Below are positions 1 through 6,340 of a DNA stretch of 10,974 nt, one piece after another; position 1 is the stretch's first letter, and each line of letters begins with the position of its first letter. The notes below the pieces were generated by a model. That model had not been told where the DNA came from, searched no databases, and saw nothing but the letters and a program-made list of their open reading frames with translations. This DNA comes from Pseudomonadota bacterium (GTDB lineage: Bacteria > Pseudomonadota > Gammaproteobacteria > Arenicellales > Arenicellaceae), in the NCBI GenBank assembly GCA_018660405.1, contig JABJKL010000053.1, positions 1-10,974 of the forward strand. The letters run 5' to 3'. A program made the position numbers and the translations under genes.

Positions 1-2
1 AA

Positions 3-881
3 CATCAGGTTGGCCTGACCAGCCCATCGTTAGTGCTCACCGAAACGATAGTGCCCGACAGCTCCAGAATCACCGACCGTTGTAGTCACGACCTGCGTTT
101 GCTTACGCGGCATGGCATAACGTTGCTGGGTGTTTCCAGACAGGGCAGGCGGTTTCGTGATCGTGTGCGCAAGCTCATCATCAAGCCAGGTGATGTGTTA
201 TTATTGTTGGGTCGCCCGGAACGTCTTGACGAAGTGATTAGCTGGTTAGGCGTACTGCCACTGGAGGATCGACAACACGCTGTGATCCAACGCAACAAAG
301 CCGTTTTAGCGATAGGTCTGTTTTTTGCGGCTATTGCTTTGTCGGCCAGCGGCCTGCTTTACCTGCCCATCGCGCTGGCAGTTTGTGTGATCGCCTTTGT
401 GGGGTTGGGTATTGTTTCTGGTCGTGAGGTATACGAAAGCGTGGAGTGGAAGGTAGTCGTGCTGCTGGCTTCGCTAATACCACTGGGAATCGCATTGGAA
501 AACTCGGGTGGCACTCAACTTATAGCGCAATTGATAGTGTCGCAAACGGAAGGCTGGCCGCACTGGGCGATCCTTACCGTGCTAATCATGGTTACCATGA
601 CTTTGTCTGATTTTCTCAACAATGTCGCCACGGCGCTGATAGCCGCGCCAATTGGCGTTGATGTTGCAAACGCTATCGGTGTTGCGCCCGATCCATTCTT
701 GATGGGTGTCGCGGTAGCCGCTTCCTGCGCCTTCCTAACCCCGATCGGGCACAAGAACAATACCATTATCATGGGGCCCGGGGGTTATCGTTTTAGTGAT
801 TACTGGCGCATGGGTCTGCCACTGGAAATACTGGTGGTGGCGGTATCCGTGCCCGCGATACTCTATTTTTGGCCGCTATAG
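3..881 (+). CDS. SLC13-family permease with TrkA-C domain (3' part only)
   Basis: The reading frame is open from the left window edge (an in-frame GTG at 33 is probably internal), so the N-terminal half is missing. Seen: the first ~85 residues form a TrkA-C/RCK_C-type regulatory domain ending in PGDVLLLLGRPERL and VISWLGVLPLE. About 190 residues of membrane segments follow, with the re-entrant motif LSDFLNNVATALIAAPIG and the C-terminal signature AFLTPIGHKNNTIIMGPGGY, then YRFSDYWRMGLPLE. This layout (half permease, RCK_C domains, half permease) is typical of SLC13/DASS-type inner-membrane anion symporters of about 600 residues. The substrate (sulfate, dicarboxylate or other) cannot be read from this half. 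The stop is TAG at 879-881 and no intrinsic terminator follows. Confidence 0.88.
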   Translation, partial: HQVGLTSPSLVLTETIVPDSSRITDRCSHDLRLLTRHGITLLGVSRQGRRFRDRVRKLIIKPGDVLLLLGRPERLDEVISWLGVLPLEDRQHAVIQRNKAVLAIGLFFAAIALSASGLLYLPIALAVCVIAFVGLGIVSGREVYESVEWKVVVLLASLIPLGIALENSGGTQLIAQLIVSQTEGWPHWAILTVLIMVTMTLSDFLNNVATALIAAPIGVDVANAIGVAPDPFLMGVAVAASCAFLTPIGHKNNTIIMGPGGYRFSDYWRMGLPLEILVVAVSVPAILYFWPL

Positions 882-944
882 GTAATAGCATTGCTAACCC
901 CTGGCGCGTGTAACAACTCGATTTGATTTGAAATGTCCAATACA

Positions 945-967
945 TGCTCGAAGTGGTCATTCGAGCA
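945..967. repeat. Inverted repeat TGCTCGAA-N7-TTCGAGCA
   Basis: Perfect 8-bp arms (945-952 and 960-967) are separated by the 7-nt spacer GTGGTCA. No T-tract follows on either strand, so it does not look like an intrinsic terminator. The arm is nearly identical to the TACTCGAA motif found three times upstream of the OFA transporter, so a protein-binding site is more likely. The binding protein is unknown. Confidence 0.5.
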
Positions 968-1071
968 GATGCTTGTTAAAAATTGTATTTGACCAAAAGT
1001 TGTCTACACCAGTGTTTAAGTAAAGCTCCACAAAGCGCAAGTTTTATCTCACCTACTTGATCACTAGAACC

Positions 1072-1101
1072 TTCCTGTGTTGATATATATCAACACAGGA
1101 A
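1072..1101. promoter_or_regulatory. 30-bp perfect palindrome with FNR/Anr-type box
   Basis: The two 15-nt arms (1072-1086 and 1087-1101) are exact reverse complements with no spacer; the left arm begins TTCCTGTG. The core at 1080-1093 is TTGAT-ATAT-ATCAA, an exact match to the TTGAT-N4-ATCAA consensus of the FNR/Anr/Dnr branch of CRP-family regulators. Its centre (1086.5) lies 41.5 bp before position 1128. The -10-like element at 1115-1120 fits a start near there, which is the geometry of a class II FNR-activated promoter. Inference: cybB is induced at low oxygen or by a related signal. The symmetry outside the core is longer than FNR needs and could mean a second overlapping regulator. Confidence 0.75.
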
Positions 1102-1114
1102 AATCCCGTTCAGT

Positions 1115-1120
1115 TATGGT
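1115..1120 (+). promoter_or_regulatory. Candidate -10 element of the cybB promoter
   Basis: TATGGT matches 4 of 6 consensus positions. With the FNR box centred at 1086.5, a start near 1128 would put this hexamer at about -13 to -8, where it should be. The resulting untranslated leader would be about 80 nt. Confidence 0.4.
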
Positions 1121-1208
1121 GCAATTACTGACCGATTTAATGTCTGAAATTTTACCTACAAAACGAAGGGTCAACCAATAACACTTATAGTGAGTGGGGA
1201 AGGGGGAT

Positions 1209-1766
1209 ATGATCAATTCAGATACACTAAACAGGTACAAGCCAACCTCAATAAATTTGCATTGGCTGACCTTGTTTCTAATGGCCGCTATTTACGCCAG
1301 TATAGAGCTGCATGAGATTATTCCACGCGGTAATCCGTTGAGGCAAGCAACTGAGGACTGGCATATTTATCTTGGGTTTTCACTGATTCCTATTGTTTTA
1401 TACCGTTTGTTTTATATCTTGATATCCCCCATCCCACCTATTACGCCTCCCCCTCCTCAGTGGCAGGCAACGGTAACCAAGCTAATGAAGATATACCTTT
1501 ATGTGTTGATGCTCGGAATGCCTCTACTGGGATGGATTTATTTAAGTGCCGATGGAGATGCGATTAATGTATGGAGCCTTCCTCTGCCGGCTATTACGCC
1601 GCAATCTGAAGGGCTGGCGGAGTTTGCCGAAGAGGCTCACGAAATATTAGGGCTGTCTGGGTACTTGTTTATTCCGGTGCATGCTTTTGCGGCCATTTAC
1701 CACCACTTCCTGATTAAAGACAATACTTTAAGTAGAATGCTGCCGAAATTCCTTGTAAAGGATTAG
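1209..1766 (+). CDS. cybB: Cytochrome b561 (CybB-type superoxide/quinone oxidoreductase)
   Basis: This 185-residue inner-membrane dihaem protein has four membrane helices. The four haem-ligand histidines of E. coli CybB are conserved: H18 (LHWL), H52 (WHIYLGF), H144 (AHEIL) and H158 (PVHAFAA). The C-terminal part, HHFLIKDNTLSRMLPK, lines up with HHYFWKDNTLLRMMPR of the E. coli protein. In E. coli, CybB oxidises superoxide and passes electrons to ubiquinone; the same role is likely here. The ATG at 1209 is chosen over the in-frame GTG at 1194 because the strong purine-rich ribosome site lies between them. An FNR-type box 120 bp upstream suggests oxygen-dependent control. It appears to be transcribed alone: 291 bp separate it from the next gene. 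Confidence 0.9.
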   Translation: MINSDTLNRYKPTSINLHWLTLFLMAAIYASIELHEIIPRGNPLRQATEDWHIYLGFSLIPIVLYRLFYILISPIPPITPPPPQWQATVTKLMKIYLYVLMLGMPLLGWIYLSADGDAINVWSLPLPAITPQSEGLAEFAEEAHEILGLSGYLFIPVHAFAAIYHHFLIKDNTLSRMLPKFLVKD

Positions 1767-2057
1767 GGTTGTTTCCGGAACACATCTCACCGCAAATATG
1801 TGATGTTGCTCCGCACATTGCTCATAAAGTCGGGTTAATTCTGCCGATACTCGAACTTACTCGAAAGACCGCATGCAATCGCGCCATGTCTGCCAGAACA
1901 GCTCGCTTGCAAACAGGGGGGCTCCATATACGGTCATTCGAGTAACTACTTATCAAACAATGTCTTTGGCTAACAGCCGCTGTTATTATTTACGTGGACG
2001 CAGCCCGGCCCAGCGTTTATTCTGCCTGCCAATAAAAAGAAAGAGGAAGAGCAGCCC
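1767..2057. other. Intergenic region upstream of the OFA transporter
   Basis: This stretch of 291 bp has no convincing gene. It contains three copies of TACTCGAA: two direct at 1848-1855 and 1858-1865, and one inverted at 1937-1944. It also has a short dyad TAACAG-CCG-CTGTTA (1971-1985) overlapping a TATTAT hexamer (1984-1989) that could be a -10 element, though no good -35 sits at the right distance. The ribosome site AGAGGAAGAG lies at about 2042-2051. Confidence 0.55.
1848..1865 (+). repeat. Tandem TACTCGAA motif, one helical turn apart
   Basis: TACTCGAA occurs at 1848-1855 and again at 1858-1865, so the two copies begin 10 bp apart and face the same side of the helix. An exact inverted copy (TTCGAGTA) lies at 1937-1944. 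The arrangement resembles an operator for a regulator that binds direct repeats. It lies about 190 bp before the OFA transporter start. Confidence 0.45.
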
Positions 2058-3743
2058 ATGTCTGGATTACTTTCCAGGGAGCGTATTATTGCGCCAGCCG
2101 ACTACAATCGGTGGCGGGTTCCCGTCGCTTCGGTAGCCATTCATCTGTGTATCGGTTCTGTTTATGCCTGGAGTATTTACAATCCATCATTGACCAGGGT
2201 TTTTGGCGTGGTTACCAGTTCGGGAGACGACTGGAACCTTAGCCAGGTGGTATGGGTATTTACCGTCGCCATTGTATTTCTCGGTCTAGCTGCCGCGTTT
2301 GCCGGCAAGTGGCTGGAAAACGTGGGGCCACGCAAGGTTGGGGTAGTTGCCGCTTGCTGTTGGGGGGGTGGTTATATCGTCGGTGGCTTTGGCATCGCGA
2401 CGCACCAGCTCTGGTTGCTCTATTTGGGTTATGGGGTTATTGGTGGTTGCGGTCTCGGCCTTGGATACGTATCTCCGGTTAGCACACTGATTCGCTGGTT
2501 CCCCGACCGTCGCGGCATGGCTGCCGGGATGGCGATCATGGGTTTCGGCGGTGGGGCGATGATCGGCACGCCGTTAAAAGAATATTTCATTCGACTGTTT
2601 TACCGTGCGCCAGAATTTCTTGGTGCAGCCTCCGACGTAAATCTGGTGACAGAGGCGGGCAGGCGCTTCGTCGAAGTTGGGGGGGTGCTGCAGGAAGTGG
2701 TAGTTGCCGGTGCCGCCGAAGTCAGGAATATGACCATTCCCGGACCAGAAGGTGTGTACGTTGTTAATTCCGGCGCTTCCGGCGTGGCGGAAACATTTTT
2801 TGTTATCGGTTTGATTTACCTGGTGGTCATGTTGCTTGCCGCATTCTCTTATCGCTTGCCGCCAGCAGGATGGAAACCAGCAGGATGGGAAGAGCCCGCA
2901 GCAGAAGAACGTGATGCTCTCATATCTGGAAACGATGTGGATATCGACCAGGCATTAAAAACCCCGCAGTTCTATCAGTTATGGGTGGTTCTCTGCCTGA
3001 ATGTTACCGCCGGAATCGGCGTGTTGGGTGTTGCCCGCACCATGATCACGGAAATATTTGGCACGACGCTACCCAACACTGTCGATGCGGCATTTGCCGC
3101 AACCTATGTGGTGATGATTAGCGCGTTCAACATGGTGGGACGATTTATTTGGGCCAGCACATCGGATTACATAGGTAGACGTAACACCTACTGGATATTT
3201 TTCGTGTTGGGTATTGCGCTCTATCTCTCCATTCCGTTTACCGCAGCCCAGGTGAGCGCAGATCCTTCAATCATCTGGCTGATTTATTTTTACGCCGCAA
3301 CCATGATTATCTTCACCATGTATGGTGGTGGTTTCGCCACCATTCCGGCCTACCTTGCCGACATTTTTGGTACCCGTTATGTGGGTGGTATTCACGGCCG
3401 ATTATTGACCGCCTGGAGTACCGCAGGTGTGCTGGGACCACTGGCGATTACTTCGTTGCGCCAGAGTTCGGTAAACAGTGCGATCACCGACCTGATGGCC
3501 ACCATAAATCCCAATGATTTTTTAGCGCAATTCGGTGCTCCGGTGGATCAGCTAGAGGTGTTGGTGGCGCAAAACTCGGTGACCATTTCCCGGCTGATGG
3601 AAATCGCGCCTGCCGGCACAACCAACCCAACCAGCGGTTTGTATAACTCAACCATGATATTAATGGCGGCGCTGTTGGCTATTGCACTGGTGAGTAACGC
3701 GTTAATGAAGCCGGTGGAGGCCAAACATCATATCGTTGATTAA
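2058..3743 (+). CDS. OFA-family (oxalate/formate antiporter-like) MFS transporter, long form
   Basis: This 561-residue major facilitator protein sits in the inner membrane. OFA-type features seen: GSVYAWSIYNPSLTRVFG near residues 33-50, and the TM4-TM5 block GYGVIGGCGLGLGYVSP followed by RWFPDRRGMAAGMAIMGFGGG (residues 125-166). The second half contains NMVGRFIWASTSDYIGRRN and MYGGGFATIPAYLADIFGTR. OFA members exchange or take up small carboxylates such as oxalate, formate or pyruvate; the substrate here is unknown. Typical OFA proteins have about 400-430 residues. The extra length lies in two loops, residues ~172-240 (between TM5 and TM6) and ~466-530 (between TM11 and TM12), both probably periplasmic. 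ATG 2058 has a good ribosome site (AGAGGAAGAG). The gene converges on glpQ. Confidence 0.88.
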   Translation: MSGLLSRERIIAPADYNRWRVPVASVAIHLCIGSVYAWSIYNPSLTRVFGVVTSSGDDWNLSQVVWVFTVAIVFLGLAAAFAGKWLENVGPRKVGVVAACCWGGGYIVGGFGIATHQLWLLYLGYGVIGGCGLGLGYVSPVSTLIRWFPDRRGMAAGMAIMGFGGGAMIGTPLKEYFIRLFYRAPEFLGAASDVNLVTEAGRRFVEVGGVLQEVVVAGAAEVRNMTIPGPEGVYVVNSGASGVAETFFVIGLIYLVVMLLAAFSYRLPPAGWKPAGWEEPAAEERDALISGNDVDIDQALKTPQFYQLWVVLCLNVTAGIGVLGVARTMITEIFGTTLPNTVDAAFAATYVVMISAFNMVGRFIWASTSDYIGRRNTYWIFFVLGIALYLSIPFTAAQVSADPSIIWLIYFYAATMIIFTMYGGGFATIPAYLADIFGTRYVGGIHGRLLTAWSTAGVLGPLAITSLRQSSVNSAITDLMATINPNDFLAQFGAPVDQLEVLVAQNSVTISRLMEIAPAGTTNPTSGLYNSTMILMAALLAIALVSNALMKPVEAKHHIVD

Positions 3744-3807
3744 AAACATCGACTATCCCTGACAACGCTGCTCTCGCCTGCTTGCGATTGTCCTTGCTCA
3801 CATGAAT

Positions 3808-4929
3808 CTACCGACTTTTTGCCCTGTCCTTTAAATATTCCACAGCGCGATCGGGATAATCCGTGAACACACCATCCACTCCCACCTGGAAATAAAATAT
3901 TTCCAACAGTTTTTCAAAATCCTGAGCATATTGGGGTATTCGACCAGCATCCAGGCGAAACGTGAAGGGATGAACTTTGAGCCCTGCTTGGTGTGCATCC
4001 CGGACCAGTGTTGATACTTCCAGCTTCTCTACCGAGGAATCGTTAGAGACTATCATAGCCATATTCGGTCCTACGCCGCTAGCATAACGTGCGATTTCTT
4101 GCATCCCGCCTTCTTCATGCATCCACGAATAATCATAAACTTGAGCGATGCCATCGGCATTTGATTCAAACGTTTCCTGCCATGAATTCTCAGCAATCAA
4201 TTGCACCAGGGGAATACTCATCTCCAATTCAGGCAGAAGCTCTGTAGCAACGTAGCGCAACTCATTGAAGTCAAATGTTTGCAGATAGACTCTGTCGGTG
4301 GCTGAAGTGTATCCATAGCGCTTCAGTACGGTAAGAATTTCTCGACTCAGGTTCTTGCCTTCCTGCCGGTGCCACCAAGGCGACTTTATTTCCGGATATA
4401 TGCCGATGTTTTTCCCAGTTGATTGATTCAGGCCCTGAATGAATTCTATTTCTTCAGCAAAAGTGTGTACTTTAAAGTTGGACTTTCCAACAGGGAAACG
4501 CCCGGGAAAAATGGCCGTGGGTTCATTGTTACCGGAACCATTGTTACCGGAATCATCATCACTGGAACGGAATCCTTCCGAGACATCAAGCCGCCTGATT
4601 TCCTCCAAATTGAAATCCAGCACATAAAAATGACCGTCTTCCCGCGCCCGGCCAGGGAACTTTTCTGCAATATTAGTTACTCGATCCAAAGTCACATCAT
4701 GTAGCACAACGAGCTGGTTATCGCGAGTCATGACGACGTCTTGCTCAATATAATCCGCCCCCATGGCATAGGCCATTGCCTTGGCTTCCAGGGTATGTTC
4801 AGGCAAATAACCACTTGCGCCGCGATGGGCTATTACCAACTTGTCCGCGGTCTGCGCCAGACTTGTTTGCATCAGCATGAGCATTAACATGAACAGAGAA
4901 ATTGAGTGAGTCTTCATACTATTTACCAA
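3808..4929 (-). CDS. glpQ: Periplasmic glycerophosphodiester phosphodiesterase GlpQ
   Basis: Hydrolyses glycerophosphodiesters (deacylated phospholipids) to glycerol-3-phosphate and an alcohol in the periplasm. The protein has 373 residues from TTG 4929, with a Met-rich signal peptide ending near residue 25 (TSLA|QT). Catalytic and metal residues are intact: H35-R36 (AHRGASGYLPEHT), E62 and D64 (YIEQDVVMT), H77 (VVLHD). Conserved blocks of E. coli GlpQ follow: FPGRFPVGKSNFKVHTF, NIGIYPEIKSPWWH, and VDGVFTDYPDRAVEYL at the end. Residues ~121-137 form a low-complexity Ser/Asp/Asn/Gly insert encoded by 15-bp DNA repeats. The SD AGGAG (4942-4946) starts immediately after the upstream stop codon and lies 12 nt before TTG 4929 but 24 nt before ATG 4917, so TTG is preferred; ATG 4917 remains possible. 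It lies 17 nt downstream of glpT, so the two are almost certainly cotranscribed. Confidence 0.95.
   Translation of the reverse strand: MVNSMKTHSISLFMLMLMLMQTSLAQTADKLVIAHRGASGYLPEHTLEAKAMAYAMGADYIEQDVVMTRDNQLVVLHDVTLDRVTNIAEKFPGRAREDGHFYVLDFNLEEIRRLDVSEGFRSSDDDSGNNGSGNNEPTAIFPGRFPVGKSNFKVHTFAEEIEFIQGLNQSTGKNIGIYPEIKSPWWHRQEGKNLSREILTVLKRYGYTSATDRVYLQTFDFNELRYVATELLPELEMSIPLVQLIAENSWQETFESNADGIAQVYDYSWMHEEGGMQEIARYASGVGPNMAMIVSNDSSVEKLEVSTLVRDAHQAGLKVHPFTFRLDAGRIPQYAQDFEKLLEIFYFQVGVDGVFTDYPDRAVEYLKDRAKSR
4524..4568. repeat. Three 15-bp tandem repeats inside glpQ
   Basis: On the + strand the units are CATTGTTACCGGAAC (4524-4538), CATTGTTACCGGAAT (4539-4553) and the diverged CATCATCACTGGAAC (4554-4568). 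They are in frame with glpQ and encode DSGNN/GSGNN-type pentapeptides in a variable surface position, just before the conserved FPGRFPVGK. Because the period is a multiple of three, slippage would change loop length without breaking the gene. Confidence 0.8.
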
Positions 4930-4946
4930 CGATTGCTAGTGCTCCT

Positions 4947-6281
4947 TCAAGTTGTCGTTCTTTTTTCAACATTCATGGCCATCGCTAAAAACAAAATCGA
5001 CAGTAGACAGGCAAGGAATATAAGTAAAAAGCCGCCATTCCAGCCAAAAAAGTCTACCGTATAACCCAGTACAGCATTGGCTATAACGGTTCCCCCCAAA
5101 TAGCCAAATAACCCGGTCAATCCTGCGGCAGTACCCGCTGCTTTTTTAGGGACTAATTCAAGCGCGAACAATCCGACCAGCATGACCGGGCCGTAAATTA
5201 GAAATCCTATAGCCATCAATGCAGCGATATCAACTCCGGGATTACCTGGAGGGTTGAGCCAGTAAATCAATATCGCCAGAGTCACCAAGATCATAAATAG
5301 AATTCCTGCGGGTGCACGCCTGGCTTTAAAATACCTGTCTGACATCCAGCCGCATAGTAGCGTGCCCGGTATTCCCGCCCATTCATAAAAAAAATAGGCC
5401 CAGGATGATTCATTTACTGTGAAGTCTTTGACTTCTTTTAAATACAAGGGCGCCCAGTCTAGAACACCGTATCGAATCAAGTAAATGAATACGTTGGCAA
5501 TAGCTAAATACCAAAGCACTTTATTTGGAAAAATATAGGTAAAAAAGATATCTCGCCCACTCAATTCTTTTTCAGTTATATCGCCATAACCCTCTGGAAA
5601 ATCGTTCTGCTTTTCTTCAATAGAGGGTAAACCGCAAGATTGCGGGGTATCTTTGAGGCTCAAAAAAGCGAATATGGCGATCCCACAGGCGACCGCAGCT
5701 GGTACATAAAAAACGGCACGCCAGTCATTGGTCCAGGCAAAACCCAATATAAAAAGTGGCCCAATAAGACCCCCACCAATATTATGAGCCACGTTCCAGG
5801 TGGATACGATTCGGCCCCTTTCCTTATGTGACCACCAGTGCACCATGGTTCTACCACAAGCTGGCCAACCCATACCCTGAAACCAGCCGTTTAAAAAAAG
5901 CAGACAAAACATTAATGCAACACTGGACGTCGCCCACTCCGAAAAACCAAATAAAAACATAATGCCTGAAGACAATGCCAGGCCCAGAGGTAAAAATATT
6001 TTTGGATTTGAGCGATCAGATACATTGCCCATAAGGAATTTTGACAAACCATAGGCGATTGCAATGGCAGAAAGCGCCAAGCCTAACTCACCGCGGGTAT
6101 ACCCATAATTCTCGATTAAATGGGGTATGGCCAGAGAAAAATTGCGCCGTACTAAATAGTAGCCCGCATAGCCGACAAAAATGCCGATAAAAATCTGCCA
6201 GCGTAGTTTCTGGTAAAGCTCTTCAGCCTCCTGTTCCGGCAGTCTTGGAGTGGTGGGTAAGGGTCGAAGTATTCCGATCAT
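4947..6281 (-). CDS. glpT: Glycerol-3-phosphate transporter GlpT
   Basis: Inner-membrane MFS antiporter of the OPA family that imports glycerol-3-phosphate in exchange for inorganic phosphate. The 444 residues align with E. coli GlpT from end to end: RLRWQIF-type start (KLRWQIFIGIF), GWFQGMGWPACGRTMVHWW, DTPQSCGLPSIEE, GIPGTLLCGWMSD, KKAAGTAAGLTGLFGYLGG and GYTVDFFGW. Functional residues are kept: R45 (YYLVRRNF), K81 (GLSKFLMG), the His of WNVAHNIGGG, and the second substrate Arg in IRYGVLDW. The ATG at 6281 matches the E. coli N-terminus (MIGILRP versus MLSIFKP), yet no clear Shine-Dalgarno precedes it. It sits 17 nt upstream of glpQ in the same direction and 59 bp downstream of the hydrolase gene. 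Confidence 0.97.
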   Translation of the reverse strand: MIGILRPLPTTPRLPEQEAEELYQKLRWQIFIGIFVGYAGYYLVRRNFSLAIPHLIENYGYTRGELGLALSAIAIAYGLSKFLMGNVSDRSNPKIFLPLGLALSSGIMFLFGFSEWATSSVALMFCLLFLNGWFQGMGWPACGRTMVHWWSHKERGRIVSTWNVAHNIGGGLIGPLFILGFAWTNDWRAVFYVPAAVACGIAIFAFLSLKDTPQSCGLPSIEEKQNDFPEGYGDITEKELSGRDIFFTYIFPNKVLWYLAIANVFIYLIRYGVLDWAPLYLKEVKDFTVNESSWAYFFYEWAGIPGTLLCGWMSDRYFKARRAPAGILFMILVTLAILIYWLNPPGNPGVDIAALMAIGFLIYGPVMLVGLFALELVPKKAAGTAAGLTGLFGYLGGTVIANAVLGYTVDFFGWNGGFLLIFLACLLSILFLAMAMNVEKRTTT

Positions 6282-6294
6282 TAAGGTTCAAATC

Positions 6295-6323
6295 TTGATA
6301 TTAAGAATGCACCCTTTCGGCAA
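6295..6323 (-). promoter_or_regulatory. Weak candidate sigma-70 promoter for glpT-glpQ
   Basis: On the - strand, TTGCCG (6323-6318) and TATCAA (6300-6295) are 17 bp apart, each matching 4 of 6 consensus positions. It would give a leader of only about 7 nt before ATG 6281, which would fit the missing Shine-Dalgarno. The matches are modest and chance similarity is possible; the alternative is read-through from the hydrolase gene. Confidence 0.25.
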
Positions 6324-6340
6324 GAACTTGATGCGACAAG

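Larger units (their letters stand above)
882..1208. other. Intergenic region upstream of cybB
   Basis: This gene-free stretch of 327 bp lies between the SLC13 permease and the cytochrome b561 gene. It contains an inverted repeat of 8-bp arms (945-967), a perfect 30-bp palindrome with an FNR-type box in its centre (1072-1101), a plausible -10 element (1115-1120), and a purine-rich ribosome binding site (GGGGAAGGGGG, 1197-1207) just before the ATG at 1209. No small ORF with a convincing start was seen. Confidence 0.7.

Noticed and set aside
1072..1101. Palindrome as an intrinsic terminator for the SLC13 gene
   Set aside because: It is about 190 bp past the stop codon, has an AT-rich centre with no loop, and lacks a T-tract on either strand.
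1873..2136. Open frame of 87 codons on the + strand upstream of and overlapping the OFA gene
   Set aside because: It has no ribosome site and no recognisable sequence, and it overlaps the well-supported OFA start by about 80 bp. The stretch looks regulatory.
3744..3807. Bidirectional terminator between the convergent OFA and glpQ genes
   Set aside because: No GC-rich hairpin followed by a T run could be found on either strand in these 64 bp.
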